NCBI GenBank assembly: GCA_001599915.1
Contig: BCIG01000026.1
Coordinates: 1 to 64,000, forward strand
DNA from: Symbiotaphrina buchneri
Taxonomy: Eukaryota > Ascomycota > Symbiotaphrinales > Symbiotaphrinaceae
DNA: 64,000 bases
Reading direction: 5' to 3'
The notes under the pieces were generated by a model. It was not told where the DNA came from. It worked only from the letters and a program-made list of their open reading frames with translations, and ran no database searches. The translations under genes were made by a program, and so were the position numbers. Shown in pieces: positions 46,122 to 57,639 of the stretch (the stretch's first letter is position 1; every line of letters begins with the position of its first letter).

Positions 46122-48319
46122 TCACAGTATGTACCTAAAATACGGATTCTCCTTATCGGTCAAATCCAAGAACGCAAAGCGGTCCTTCTCATCCTGGTCG
46201 ATCGGGCCCTGCTGCGCCCGGTCCCGGCGCCGATTCTCCCACCACAGATGGAAATACAGCGCGACGCCGCAGGCGAAGGTTATGACATAGCTGTATAAAG
46301 AACTGCATCAGCGGTTTGAAAATCCCAAAAAAATAAAGAAATTGCTCCAAGAAAACCATCACTGGCTGAGGCTCGCGGGGAAGGGCAAAGGGAGCGCAAA
46401 GAAAGGGGAAAGATGGTGAAGGGAGCAGAGGCAAACGCACCAGAGGATAATGCCCAAGTACAACTCGGGATAATGGCGGCTCTTCTGCTGCGACTTGAGC
46501 AACTGCGGGCTGATGATGTTGCCCAGGCAGTAGCCCACGAAGATGGAGCTAGACATGATGGTCTTCTTGGTTGCGCCTGCTACGTTTTGCATCCCTGCGA
46601 GGTCCAGGTTAGCGAACAGTGGGAAAACGTTGAGAGGGAAGATGGATCATGGGCAAACGCACCGACAGCGATCGTCAATGTCACGGTTGGACCGAAGAGC
46701 CCCAGGATCGAGTACCCCGTCATCGGGATGGCGCGGTGCTTCCAGTCGCTGGGTTAGAAATTAGCCACTCGCCACGACTCAAGATGGGAAGACGGGGGAC
46801 AACGAACCTCTTCCAGATCATGACACAACCAGCAATGACCGGCAGGCAAAACAAGCAGATCTGAATCAACGCCAGATTCTTCCTGCGATTACAGATCCAC
46901 CCCGTAACAAGAATACTAATCACACAAATCCCACTCTCGGGGAACTGCAACAAGATACTCTGGAACGTCGTGAAGCCAAACGTGCTCACAATCAACGGGC
47001 CCAAGCTCGTCAGGCCGCCATTGACCGTATACGCCGCAGTGATCATGACGACAACAAGCCAGAATTTCAGATCCGTCACGCACTCCCACACCTGCGGCAT
47101 CTTGAGCTTCTGGCAGCGCATGCCCGTCTGGCGGTCGCGCAGCCGCTCGACCGCCACGACTCGCTCCTCGGGCGTCAGGAACCACGCCGTGCCGGGGGAG
47201 TTGGGCAGCAGGAAACATACGCAGCCGTAGACCATCGTGATGCACCCGAAGACGATGTATAGGATCTGCCAGCTGTGCAGGTTATTCCGCGGCGCGACGT
47301 GCGCGAAGCCCCATGAGATTAGCCCGCCGATGACGCCCCAGCAGCCGGTGGCGCTGTACCCTGTTGCCCGGGAGGTGTTAGATTCTTAGAAGCAGCGCAG
47401 GTGGAGAAAAGGGGGAGGGCGTACACCAGCATTGCCGGAAGGTCTGCTCTTCTTGCCGGTAGAAGCAGCTGATGATCACGGAGAAGCCGGATGGGATGAT
47501 GGACTCCATGAAGCCCAGGAAGAAGCGCTGGATATACAGGCCCTGGTGCGTCGTGCACGCCGCGGTGCAAGCGCAGATCGCTCCCCAGAGCACCACAGCG
47601 GGACCCAACTACCACGAACCCAACATTAGCAGCAAGCCCAACCTATCTATCAAACCGACCCCGGCCAGTGGTGGAGATGGCGGAAGTGGATGAATAACGT
47701 ACCACGCGAGCCATGTTGAAGCGCTGGAAGAGCGTCGTCAGCGGGTAGATACCCGCAATAAGGCCAAAGTAGAAGATAGACGACGCCCACGAAAGCCGGG
47801 ACGTGTCTGTCGTGGGCGGGTGCGTCGAGTTATCCACGACCGCCAGTGCCAGGTCCTTGTTCATGCCGAACAGCGACGCGCTGCCCAGGATCGCCTTGTC
47901 GTAGAACACCAGCCCGAAGCCGACCCACATCCTGTTGTCCTCGTATCAGCAACCGGAGTCCCCAATTTCCCTCCTCCCAGCGCCAGCATGGGTAAGGTAA
48001 AAGAAAGCAAGGGGTTGTCTGGCTTTTTGGCAACTCACCAAGGAATCAAGATCAAATCCAACTTCCTTACCACACGCTTCTCAACCTCGGGATCAATGCG
48101 CTGCGCATGGTCGCCGACGATCGCCGTCGCGATGTCGCGGTTGAAGTCCGCGTGTCCGGCCTTCTCGGCGTCGGCGTACACGTGGATCTGCGCGTCGATG
48201 CTCGTCTTGATCGGGTCCTCGTGGTGCGGCACATGTGGGAGATGTGGTGCATGGTGCGCGTGATGAGGTCCCTCGTGCCCACCGCCCTGGGCTTCGACGT
48301 GCTCGACTTCGTTCTTCAT
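46122..48319 (-). CDS. MFS anion:cation symporter, allantoate/nicotinate permease type (Dal5/Tna1-like)
   Basis: Seven exons on the minus strand (48040-48319 boundary at 48039, 47703-47931, 47425-47608, 46808-47360, 46663-46748, 46441-46594, 46122-46290) sum to 551 aa. A long His-rich cytosolic N-terminus (GGGHEGPHHAHHAPHLPHV) precedes RKLDLILIPW and helix 1. Family marks are YDKAILGSASLFGM, RFFLGFMESIIPSGF, the RQCWWYSATGCWGVIGG junction at an intron, and NVAGATKKTIMSS in the C-half. Members import allantoate, nicotinate, biotin precursors, dipeptides or pantothenate; the substrate here is not readable. The first exon ends at 48039. The neighbour upstream on the same strand is another permease. 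Confidence 0.9.
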
Positions 48320-49454
48320 CCTGAATATGGTTGAGAGCGGACCCGGGGACCTGGTCTCTGGGGGGCGCGGGAAGTCAGATGGAGGGAGGAGATGGACTGA
48401 TGCAGAATGGACGGGGAGCCACCAGAAGAGCGGGCCAGGGGGTGCGGCGTGCTAGATAAATGCAACCCCCTGCCTATCGGAGGAGGCGTGCTCCTTCCCT
48501 CCCCAAAATCCCCACTTCCAAGATATGCATCTGGCCTGGGCAAATCCATTCTATCCATTCCGTCTTTCCCCACACTTGGCTTCCCCTCTTTGGTGCTGGT
48601 GGCGCGGCTGGGCAACAAGCTTAAAGACGCGGGGCTAGAGAGCAAGCGGGAAGCGGAAAGCGGGGGTGGGGACGGCAGGACGCACGCTGGCAGATCACTG
48701 GCCGCGACCAGCGAGGAACCGAAGATTGCCTGTGCGTCGGCAGGGGTGACATGGCGAATTGCCGGCCTGGGCGTTGGAGATCGAGGATGGGATCTCTTGG
48801 GAGGGGCTTGGGATTCTGGGGAAGTTGGGGTCGCTCCTGTCAAGGATCTAGAAGAGTCTGGGAAGGGGCGCACGCCTGCTAACCAGGGCCATGGGTCGTC
48901 CTTCTAGATCGCCGTGGTGGAGATCATAAAGCGCCCTGAGTCGGGGAATGATACACCGCTTGCTGTAGTTCTGCCCTGCTTCGTGGTCTTCTCACAGCAG
49001 CCACGAGGTATATTCTTGTCCTTGCTCGTAGAGATAACAGATACAGCACCAGCCGGGAGGTGTCAGCAGCATGTCTACAACCCCAGGCGTGTGCATTGGT
49101 GTCTTAGCTACCGATCAGCTGAGAAAACAAGGACCTATGTGGCCCGGTCCACAGGACTGGGCAAGACTGATACCGCGTGCCGTGTATCCTTGTGTCGCAA
49201 TGGGGTAACAGTAGACCCCTTTCAGCATAGCTCACAGTGGCTGGAAGCAAGAGGTAGACGCTGCGGCCCTCACTGGTCCTGCCCCTGTGCCTGTCTCTAG
49301 TTCATTCAATAACAGTGACCAGGGAAACGTCGCTTTTGAGCATTTGAAGTTGTTAATGATACGGCCAGCAGATAAAGCCATAAACTAGTATCAGAAAACG
49401 TAACAGGAAAAGACGACAACCTCAACCACCTCCAAACTTTTGTAGCAATAGTTC
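48320..49454. other. Intergenic region between two minus-strand permeases
   Basis: About 1.1 kb. The left part is the promoter of the Dal5-like gene. The rest holds no convincing gene: frames present lack known motifs. It also contains the 3' flank of the APC permease. Confidence 0.45.
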
Positions 49455-51121
49455 TCAAAGCCCATCCGATGCCGGCGGACCCTTATAGTCTATACAGAAG
49501 ATCAGTATCTTCCCTTCAGGAACCCGAGTCAGGGAATACTCACACTTCCTCGCATGCACCGCATACCACAGCGCACTAATGACACCAAAGCCCACAAACA
49601 CCACACTCGCATAATTCATGGTGACTTCCGTAACCGGCAGCGCCGTGGGCATACTAAACAGCACGACCTCGAACGCAATCCAGCAGAGCGCGACCACATT
49701 GACCACCGTACCAATAAGATGGCCACAATTCCACTTCGCATGGCTGACAGCCACACGGCCCGTGAACAGACTGATGCCGATGGGGATCGCATACGAGACG
49801 GCCAGCGCCATGACGCCGACGGATACAAACGCCGTGAACGCGCTCGAGCTGCCTAGGTTGATCAGCCCCAGCAGCATCTGCACGAGTGTGACGAGCGCGA
49901 GCGCCCACACCGGCACGCCCAGCCGCGGGTTGACACGGCTCCAGATCTTGGCGCCGGGCATGGCGTCGTCGCGTGCAAACGCCCATGTGCAGCGTGACGC
50001 GGCGACCGTGATGCTGATGCTGCAGAAGAGCGTGATGCCCAGCACGAAGAACATGAGCGCGAGCCCGCCCCCGGGCGTGCCCATGACTGTGTGGAAGATG
50101 TACGGGAGGGCTTGAGCGGAGGGCGCCTCGAGGATGTCTTCGAGAGGAGGCAGCGTAAAGCAGATGGGGAGAATGAAGAAGAGGCCGGCGAAGCCCCCGA
50201 CCGGGACGCAGAGGGAAATGGCGCGTGGGACTTTGATGGTGGGGGAGTCGACTTCTTCGGCCATTGAGGAGATCATGCCGATAGCGGAGAAGGTATAACT
50301 AAAGATGTGAGATAGGTGCACTAGTGACAGGGGGAGCGAAATAGCACTCACGCTGCAGGCAAAAGGCCAATGAAGAAGGTGAAACCGCCCCATCCACTGA
50401 AGGATGTATCATAGTGTCCGAGGGCATATGCCGCGCTGTGTCTGCCAACATCGGCTTTGACAGATAAAGCGATCAAGATGATGATGATACTGACGAGCGT
50501 CCAAGCAGCGCAGACGGTGTCGCACATGGGCAGCCAGCGGTTGCAGAAAGTGCAGATGACCATGGTGACTAGGCATACAGCATAGAAGATAAGTAGCAAC
50601 TGCCAGTCATTTGCTGCAAAGTCCGGATGATACATCCCGACTGTCCCACTGATCAACGAGGCGAATCCAAAGTTGACACTCAGTGTGATCGTCCAATTGC
50701 CAATAAGCCATGTCCAGCCCGTGATGAAGCTCAACACCGTCTTGAATCGGGGCGCAATCTGAAAGCTCCAGTAGTACGGCCCGGCACTGGTAGGATACCG
50801 CGAGGCCAATTCACTGAGTGACAACGCGATACATTCGTCCAAGACCAACACAATGAGCCACCCGACGAAGATAGACAGCGGCCCACCGCCGTAGATGGCG
50901 CTGAGCAGAGGGCCACCCTCGCCATAGGGGATAGCAGCGATGGCGAGCGACTGGAAGAGCAGCGTGAACAGCGAGCGGTTGCGACGGAGCTCCGGTGTGT
51001 AGCTCAGCTGGGTGAGTTCATCCAGGTCATGGACCTCGGCAGCGTTGTGCGAGGTGACACGACCGTGAGGGTGTCCGATGGGAGGGGATTGTCCCTTCTC
51101 GTCGGCTTCTGGTACAGCCAT
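49455..51121 (-). CDS. APC-family amino-acid/amine permease (GABA/choline-type)
   Basis: Two exons (50352-51121, 49455-50298) give 537 aa. The start at 51121 (MAVPEADEKGQSPP) is the first ATG of the frame. The cytosolic N-terminus ends with LGYTPEL-like LSYTPELRRNRSLF, then helix 1 (LAIAAIPYGEGGPLLSAIYGG). ALSLSELASRYPTSAGPYYW is the hallmark of the amino-acid/choline/GABA permease branch; ASRCTWAFARDDAMPG and AKWNCG lie in the second half. About 12 helices. It should import amines or amino acids with protons at the plasma membrane or vacuole. It diverges from the ammonium transporter with about 655 bp between starts. Confidence 0.91.
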
Positions 51122-51776
51122 CCTCGAAGATGCCTCCTTAGTGGCCACCGTCTAATGCAGGAACAACAAGCCCAAAGACCAGGGAGAGGCAGAGTCACTT
51201 GCCTACAATGTGACAGGAGATGGCGGGTGCGGATGCCAGAGCACACGCACCCTGCGCATCCGAGGCAAGTCTTTAATGCATCCCACTCTGGGACCCATTC
51301 TTGTGCCCCGGACGCAGAGCTGCCAGCTTATCGTGTGGCCTCAGGGATGTCTCTGCCACCCTAACCTTGCATGGGCATAGTGCACCGTCACGAAGCTCAG
51401 TGTTCGATCAATTGGTTGGTTCTTGGCTCTGATTGGGGATTATTTTCCCTCTTTAGGCAGGGCCATTCATGTGTTAGTCAGCCTGATTGCGGGCCCTTAT
51501 CAATGCCCCTGACAGCGCCTTATCACGAGGAGATCGATATGACCAATCGTATCTGTTGCTCGGCATCTCTATGTGTTATCGGAGTACAACATGCCCAATG
51601 CATCTACTTGTTCCACTGTCCCGAGGCATTCCGAGGCTCCGGATCCTTTGCAAGTATTTGGACGTTTGTGGATCCTGCGTGACAGTTTGTTTCTGGTAAC
51701 AGCCGTATTGCGTCCTTTTCGCAAAATATAGCCCAATTGATACGCCAGGAACCCGCCTGCGTGGTGATAGCTGACC
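51122..51776. promoter_or_regulatory. Divergent promoter (APC permease / ammonium transporter) with GATA cluster
   Basis: CTTATC (GATAAG) occurs at 51327-51332, 51496-51501 and 51519-51524, the last two only 23 bp apart. Ammonium transporter genes are classic AreA/Nit2 targets in ascomycetes, so control by nitrogen limitation is likely. No gene seen in the gap. Confidence 0.5.
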
Positions 51777-53252
51777 ATGGGTGCCTCCGAGGTGCTTGCA
51801 GCCTGGGAGGCCTGTGACAAGACCGACAGCTTATTTGTGTTGACATGCTCTGTATTCTGCTGGTTGATTATACCCGCTGTAGGATTGGGTTATTCGGGGT
51901 ACAGCACGCGTCGAAGCGGGCTGGCCAGCTTCTACCCGGGTATCCTGAGTGTGGCTGTATGCACGATCCAATGGTGGATCCTGGGATATTCACTGGCATA
52001 TGGAGAAGGCGGCGGGGTGATTGGCGACCTCAAATATGCCTTTCACCGCGATGTCTTGTCCGAGCCTGTCGGCACGATCCCGGCGATTTTGTTCAGCGAG
52101 TTTCAATTGATCTTTGAGGCCACTGTATGTGCTATCGCTGTCGGAGGTGCATGCGAGCGAGGAAGGGTCCTGCCATTGGTCCCCTTTATATTCGTAAGTC
52201 TTCCACCCATGGTCAGGAGCTTGTGCTGCTCACTGACTGCTTCAGCTATGGGCAACCTTCATCTACTGCCCCATGGCGCACATGGTCTGGTCCGACAATG
52301 GCTGGCTGGGATCAGTGCTCGGTGTTCTCGATTTCGCAGGCGGCACTCCAGTGCATATCTGCTCGGGAGCCACCGCCAGCGCCCTCTCCATCTATCTTTC
52401 CTACCCACTCTTCAGGTCTCGCCGGTCCGCCGACCGCACGCCGCAGCACCTGAAGCTGCACCGCCCCCACAACAGCATGTGTCAACTACTGGCGCTTCTC
52501 ATTATCTGGAACGCCTGGCTCGCCTTCGACGCCGGAACGACCCTGGCGCTGAACTTCAAGTCGGTGATGGCTCTGTGCGTGACGAATCTCTGCGCGTCCG
52601 GCGGCGCGCTGACGTGGGCGTGTATGGCCTATGTCGAGACGGGGAAATGGTCGCTGGACAGCACCTTCATGGGCGCCATTGCTGGATTGGTGATGATCAC
52701 GCCCTCGGCGGGGTTCATTGGCTTGACATCGTCGTTCTTCTTCGGCGTGTTCGGCGCCACTGTCTGTCGTCAGGCTCTGCGCATTAAATTCACCAAGGCA
52801 GCGCAGAAATACAGGTGGGTCGATAACGGCGACACGTTCGCCACGCACTGCGTGGGCGGCATCACGGCTACTATCTGCACCGGCCTTCTGGCATCAAAGG
52901 AAGTTGCTGCCTATGATGGATACACTGATATTGCCGGAGGAGCCTTCTTCGATGGGAATTGGAGACAGTTGGGTATCCAGATTGTAGAGGCAGTCATAGG
53001 TATTCTGTGGAGCTTTGTAGGAAGCTATGTCATCTTTGCCTTGATTGATTGTATGCCAGGCTTGGAGGTGCTGGCAAAGGACGAGTAAGTTCTTGTGGTG
53101 TGATTGTGTGAGTGTGTTTGCTGATATTCGTTTGCAGTGATGTCATTGCTGGCATGGATGCGGCGCAGATGGACGAGTCGCTTTATGAGAGCTCGTGGGC
53201 TGGTGAAGAAGACTATCATCCGTTCGCGAATGGGACCATCAGCCTGGAATAA
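51777..53252 (+). CDS. Ammonium transporter (Mep/Amt family)
   Basis: Three exons (51777-52193, 52246-53084, 53138-53252) give 456 aa. Helix 1 contains SLFVLTCSVFCWLIIPAVGL; the usual FYGG after it reads GYSG here. QWWILGYSLAYGEG is typical. The two pore histidines are both present: in DFAGGTPVHICSGATA and in GDTFATHCVGGITATI. Expect 11 membrane helices and a short cytosolic tail. It moves ammonium (as NH4+ deprotonated at the pore) into the cell. The divergence in helix 1 and the short tail suggest a Mep paralogue and not the main high-affinity sensor type. GATA sites upstream fit nitrogen control. Confidence 0.93.
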
Positions 53253-53660
53253 TTGAGCCTTTACCACTTATTACACTGGACTGGAGGACGGTATCCTCTC
53301 TTTGTGCTCTGGAGGTATTAAATCTAGACGAGCTCTTTATTCCGAGTAGAACAATACCACCAATCAGCAAACAAGCTTGTATATTCAAGTATGGGGTGTT
53401 TGCTGTTCAACACCATCAAATAGTGAATCTCCATCACGATCAGTCCTCTACCTTGGGGGGCGGAGAGAGCCTGTAGTGAATATCTCATCCTGCTGGCTGG
53501 CAACTCAGCAGGATCGTGATGACATGCGCTTGCCGACAATAGCCGCCGGTAAAAAGGATGTCAGCATCGTCCGACCTGTCAGACGTCAGCTCTAGGGGTC
53601 AACTGCGCCCAAAGCACGGGAAGATTCAACCCGGAACTGCAAATTTGGATATACGGATAC
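53253..53660. other. Intergenic gap before the SDR locus
   Basis: About 400 bp; 3' flank of the ammonium transporter and presumed promoter of the SDR. No gene seen. Confidence 0.4.
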
Positions 53661-54878
53661 TTGTTAGATACATCCACTTTCAGACAATCGAATACAATTC
53701 GATCTAATGGCGGCCCAAATCCGGACTTTTCCATATGGCCCACTCTTCCCGAAGACTATTTCACACGCCTCCAGCAGTTCACTCGAGTTGCCTACCGCGA
53801 CGTGTATCCCAGTATCGACCCAGCGAATCCCGCGCTCTCACAATCAGGCAAGGTGATATTGATTACCGGTGCTGGAAAGGGGCTTGGGCGGGAGGTACGT
53901 CCAAACCACACTTCTCACGGAAAGTCGCAGAAAGAAGCATAAGGAGCTGACCAGCTGACTTACATTCTCACAGGCATTTGCGACTTCATTTGCTCGCGCG
54001 AGTCCAAAGGCAATGGTGTTAGTTGGAAGAGATCTCCCAGCTTTGGAAGAGACAGCTCAGATGATCCAAAAGATCAACTCGCACATCCACATTCTATGCT
54101 CCGCAGGGGATATAACAGATGAAAAGGCCGTAAAGGAATTATATGAGAAAGTCAAAGACGCTTTCGGGACTGTCAATGTCCTTGTCAATAATGCAGGTGT
54201 TGGTTTCCCAGCTGAAGAGATGCGAGACATCGATGCAGGGAAATGGTGGAGTCATTTTTGTGCGTTACTCGCTTTGCTGCAGCCATGCTCTCAGCCATCA
54301 TGTACTGACAATGAGGTTCTGATCTTTCGATGCAGGAAACAAACGTCAAGGGCACTTTTTCTCATGACTCAGGGTCTCCTGCGACTTGATGGCAAGGACA
54401 AACATGCAACAATCATCAATATCAGCACTATGCGTGCCGTCTTCCGTTTCGCCGGGATATCCGCGTACTCATTGTCGAAACTCCTCATGGCGCAGCTACA
54501 AGACTTTGTTGCCATGGAGAATGCTAACATCACAGCGGTCTCTCTGCATCCAGGTATGTCAACCCAAGCCTTTCACCTTACCACCAAAATCTGCTTATCA
54601 AACGCAAAGCAATGGTGACCACATCCATCACGCCACCCCGCAATCTCCGCTTCTCCAAGGACACTGCAGGTTTGCCTAGCGGGATGGCAGTCTGGCTGTC
54701 CACAGATGCAGCTCGCTTTCTCAACAGCCGGTTTGTGTCGGCAAATTGGTCTGTGGACGAATTGATGGAGCGGAAAGAGGAGATTGTGCAGCAGGACTTG
54801 CTCAAGTGGGGCTTCAAGGGTGAGTTGGGTGCTGAGAAGTTTGAGCGGGAAGGCGCCGAAGGGATGGCACATGCATAG
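53661..54878 (+). pseudogene. Short-chain dehydrogenase with frame disagreements
   Basis: SDR motifs are clear: VILITGAGKGLGRE, VLVNNAGVGFPAEE, a catalytic Ser in INISTM and YSLSK (YxxxK). Likely exons are about 53661-53894, 53973 to about 54245, 54336-54553 and 54610-54878. Two oddities speak against an intact gene. The frame running into PDFSIWPTLPEDYF has no ATG; the nearest ATG (53707) is in another frame. At the third exon, the family-conserved ETNVKGT segment is one frame away from FLMTQGLL that should follow it. An unseen 5' exon and an unusual splice could rescue one or both, or the assembly could be wrong here. It otherwise looks recent, with a normal C-terminus (RFVSANWSVDELMERK). 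Confidence 0.6.
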
Positions 54879-55508
54879 TAGTGCAGAGAGGAGCGTGAAG
54901 TCGCAGTGGTGAGTCATTTGCAGTGCATTGAAGCGGGGTTCCGGAATAGTGAGTAGGGAATATGCTTGCGTGCGGGGCTGTTGAGTGTGAATTCCGTGTT
55001 TGCTATGTGCTTTCTAGGTGTTTCTGCATCATGGCAAACAAACCCCGCTCCAGTAGCAAACATGCTGTCTGTCTATATAATCCACCCATTCTTCGCCCAT
55101 GGTCTGGCCTTCTCATCCGCACATATAGTCAGTTATATATCTACTATATAGCACGCTTCTCATCTCAATTTATATTTCAAGGCAAGGCGCGGTTGTCCAT
55201 CTTGAAGACATGTCGAACAATCAGGAATGAAGCATCCTGCGGACCTTGCTAGGAGTCGCTGGTGTCCACGTCAGTCAGACGACGGAGCTATGCTCACCCT
55301 GTTGGTTGTAGCGCACGACCTGATGGTTGGAGGACCTGTCTGAGTCCTTGAAGGCGAGCCCAGCTGTCGGATCTTACTCGCATCGCACATAGGTGCGGGA
55401 TGATGGATGTTCTGACGCCCTCGTTCCCTCGTCCCCGTCAGTTCCTGCCTTCGCCTATTTATTTCCGTCGTGCGCTATATGTATGACTTGTGTGACAAAT
55501 ACTGATCC
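54879..55508. other. Intergenic, AT-richer gap
   Basis: About 630 bp with a run of TATA-like sequence near 55130-55150. No gene recognised. Confidence 0.4.
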
Positions 55509-56770
55509 ATGTGGCAGACCAGGAATAGGTGGACATTCTGGCCTCCCGTGGTCTCGCGGTTTGCCTCCGCTCCTCTCTCTTCATGGGTCTCCATCAGTAA
55601 GTACCCGGTCTCAAATAGTTGTAACCAGTCCTGACTTGTCTCAGCGCCTGACCACATACCAACGGAGACGTTCACGTGGCGGGCTGTCAACGAATATGCC
55701 AGTACTGCGGCAGTAGACAACAGAGGTAAGTGATAGGTGTATCTGAGTATTACTGTTTTTGACTGAGCCTGAGCCTTCTAGACTCGGACAATGTGCCTTT
55801 GGTTACTCCTTGGGTATTCGGCAGACGCCGACTGTTTTACATCATCGCCAACCTGCTGGTCAAGCGTTGCACGGTGGATACGGCCGGAACGTATCTTGCT
55901 GCATGTATATGGACTCAGCGGAGAGTGATGTACTCATCCGGCCTTGCGCACACTGAGTACGTGTATATCTCTATATTGATATAAGATGATCACTGACAGC
56001 CATCTAGAAGAAAAACGTTCCTTAACGCACATGCAGAGATCATCCTACAACGGATTGTCATGGAACTGCATGTAGATGATCTATTGAGATCCCTCCCATA
56101 TGTGAACACTTCCATTTCCAAGATGGTATCCCAGTACATCGGCAGAGTCAGTCTAAAGGACGGTCCATGTGCTACATTTCTCGAGACATTCGAAGTCACC
56201 AGGTACGCGAATAATAGATACAACATGAAATGGCGGAGCCGTACCGAAAACGACCAGAGCCCTGGTCTGGTTTTAGTTCAGAACACTACATCTGACTTCC
56301 AACTACGTTGTATAGTGCATGTACTTAACAAACGTAAGAGCCCACGACGTGTTTCACAAATCGCGTTCAAGAATGTTCTGTTCTTATCACCAAAACTTCT
56401 TGTTCATCTCTTACATACAACGTTTCCAAAACTAAGGAAAGTCTTCGTCCAAAATTGTCCACTCTTTACAATAGACAAATTTAACAGGTGGATTCAAGAG
56501 TTTGACCGGGTCCGTTTTGTTCTTGACTATGACTACATGTTCTTTGAGTATCAAGAATTCAACCGTACGCAACAAAACCCACGTGGTTTCTCTCTTGCCT
56601 GGCTATACAACAACGTCGCGGGCATCGAGGCGCATGCACCATACATGTTCAATGATGGAACAACGTTAACAGAGGACATATTGCGGCCACTGAATCACGG
56701 TTGTCTTGAGTCATCAGGAAGGTGGCTTTCAAGAACAGTTGCTCCTACAGCAGAAAGTGGTATTCACTGA
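55509..56770 (+). CDS. Hypothetical protein, intact four-exon gene
   Basis: Proposed exons 55509-55596, 55645-55725, 55782-55956 and 56008-56770 join in frame to 368 aa, with GTAAGT, GTAAGT and GTACGT donors and good AG acceptors. I do not recognise the family. The protein is soluble-looking: it starts MWQTRNRWTFWPPVVSR, has a FGRRRLFYIIANLLVKRC region, RKTFLNAHAEIILQRIVME, and a basic middle part. There is no signal peptide or membrane segment. Its C-terminal stretch NDGTTLTEDILRPLNHGCLES recurs, diverged, at about 57448-57510, so the 3' end lies next to a duplicated fragment. It is surrounded by decayed sequence, yet its own frame is clean. Confidence 0.55.
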
Positions 56771-56876
56771 GTAGGAATTTTACTCCCGGCATTTTCTGTC
56801 TGTTCCCCGAGCTGGATAAACAGTATGTTACCTTATCCTCTCGTTCAACGACCAGTTGCTGACATCTTGAACAAGA

Positions 56877-57398
56877 ATGCGAGAGTTCCCAACCGTGTTT
56901 TTCAAGTACATCCTTGCCATTATCGCCACTCAGTGTGTATCCTTTCTTGAGTTCTGCGCAGAGCTGAACTTGAGGATTGCACAACCGATCCTACAGCATC
57001 GATTGCCGGAACTCACCCTGGTCGAGACTCTGGACGCTGCAGACTTGGGTACAAGGACATTGAATAACCTACTCTTACCAGCCTCGCAAACGGAGAATGC
57101 ACGCATTACTGAACAAATCGAAGAACAGGATGACAGCCAACAAGACCCTTGTCCTCGTCCCATCGGTTTTAAGGATATTCCTCGTCTTCCTGCTACGTAT
57201 CCATCTGAGTCTACCGACAGTGATTCTAGTTACGTAGAGCCGGTATCCAAGGAAGCACGTCATACCAATCATTCTGATGGGTCTCAGGATGGAGAGGAGA
57301 ATGGCATCTGCCACCGCAGCAACACCACTACATCAAGCATGTCACTCCCAAAGATTTACGGAAGCTTGCGAGCGACAGAGGGTATAGAGCCGTCATAA
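56877..57398 (+). CDS. Hypothetical protein, possible fragment
   Basis: A 173-aa frame starting MREFPTVFFKYILAII. The first 25 residues are hydrophobic; the second half is acidic and Ser-rich. No family recognised. Its last 30 codons overlap one copy of a duplicated segment (57303-57398), in a frame different from the more protein-like one (KHVTPKDLRKLASDRGYRAVI). This suggests the 3' part is not the original coding frame. Confidence 0.3.
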   Translation: MREFPTVFFKYILAIIATQCVSFLEFCAELNLRIAQPILQHRLPELTLVETLDAADLGTRTLNNLLLPASQTENARITEQIEEQDDSQQDPCPRPIGFKDIPRLPATYPSESTDSDSSYVEPVSKEARHTNHSDGSQDGEENGICHRSNTTTSSMSLPKIYGSLRATEGIEPS

Positions 57399-57611
57399 CG
57401 GAGAAAGTCACATTTCATTCGAATCCGGGACTGGCTAATCTGGTCAATGATGGAACAATACTCACGGAGGACATCTTGCAGACACTTAATCACGGCTGTC
57501 TTGAGTCCTGAGCAGGGCTTCTGCCGCCGCAGCAACACCACTACATCAAGCACGTCACTCCCAAAGATTTACGGAAGCTCGCAAGCGACAGAGGGTATAG
57601 AGCCGTCATAA
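57303..57611 (+). repeat. Local duplication within decayed hypothetical-gene sequence
   Basis: A segment of about 95 bp at 57303-57398 recurs at about 57516-57611, 213 bp downstream, with a few substitutions. The sequence between them (57448-57510) matches the end of the 368-aa gene at about 56655-56728. So the 3' end of an ancestral gene has been copied at least once. Confidence 0.75.
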
Positions 57612-57639
57612 AGAGGAGGATAAGATTCTTATAAAATTG

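Noticed and set aside
49455-51148. Start of the APC permease at 51148
   Set aside because: That codon is GTG; the first ATG in frame is at 51121.
57405-57430. ATTCGAATCCGG resembles a tRNA T-arm
   Set aside because: No matching acceptor stem, D-arm or anticodon arm can be folded around it.
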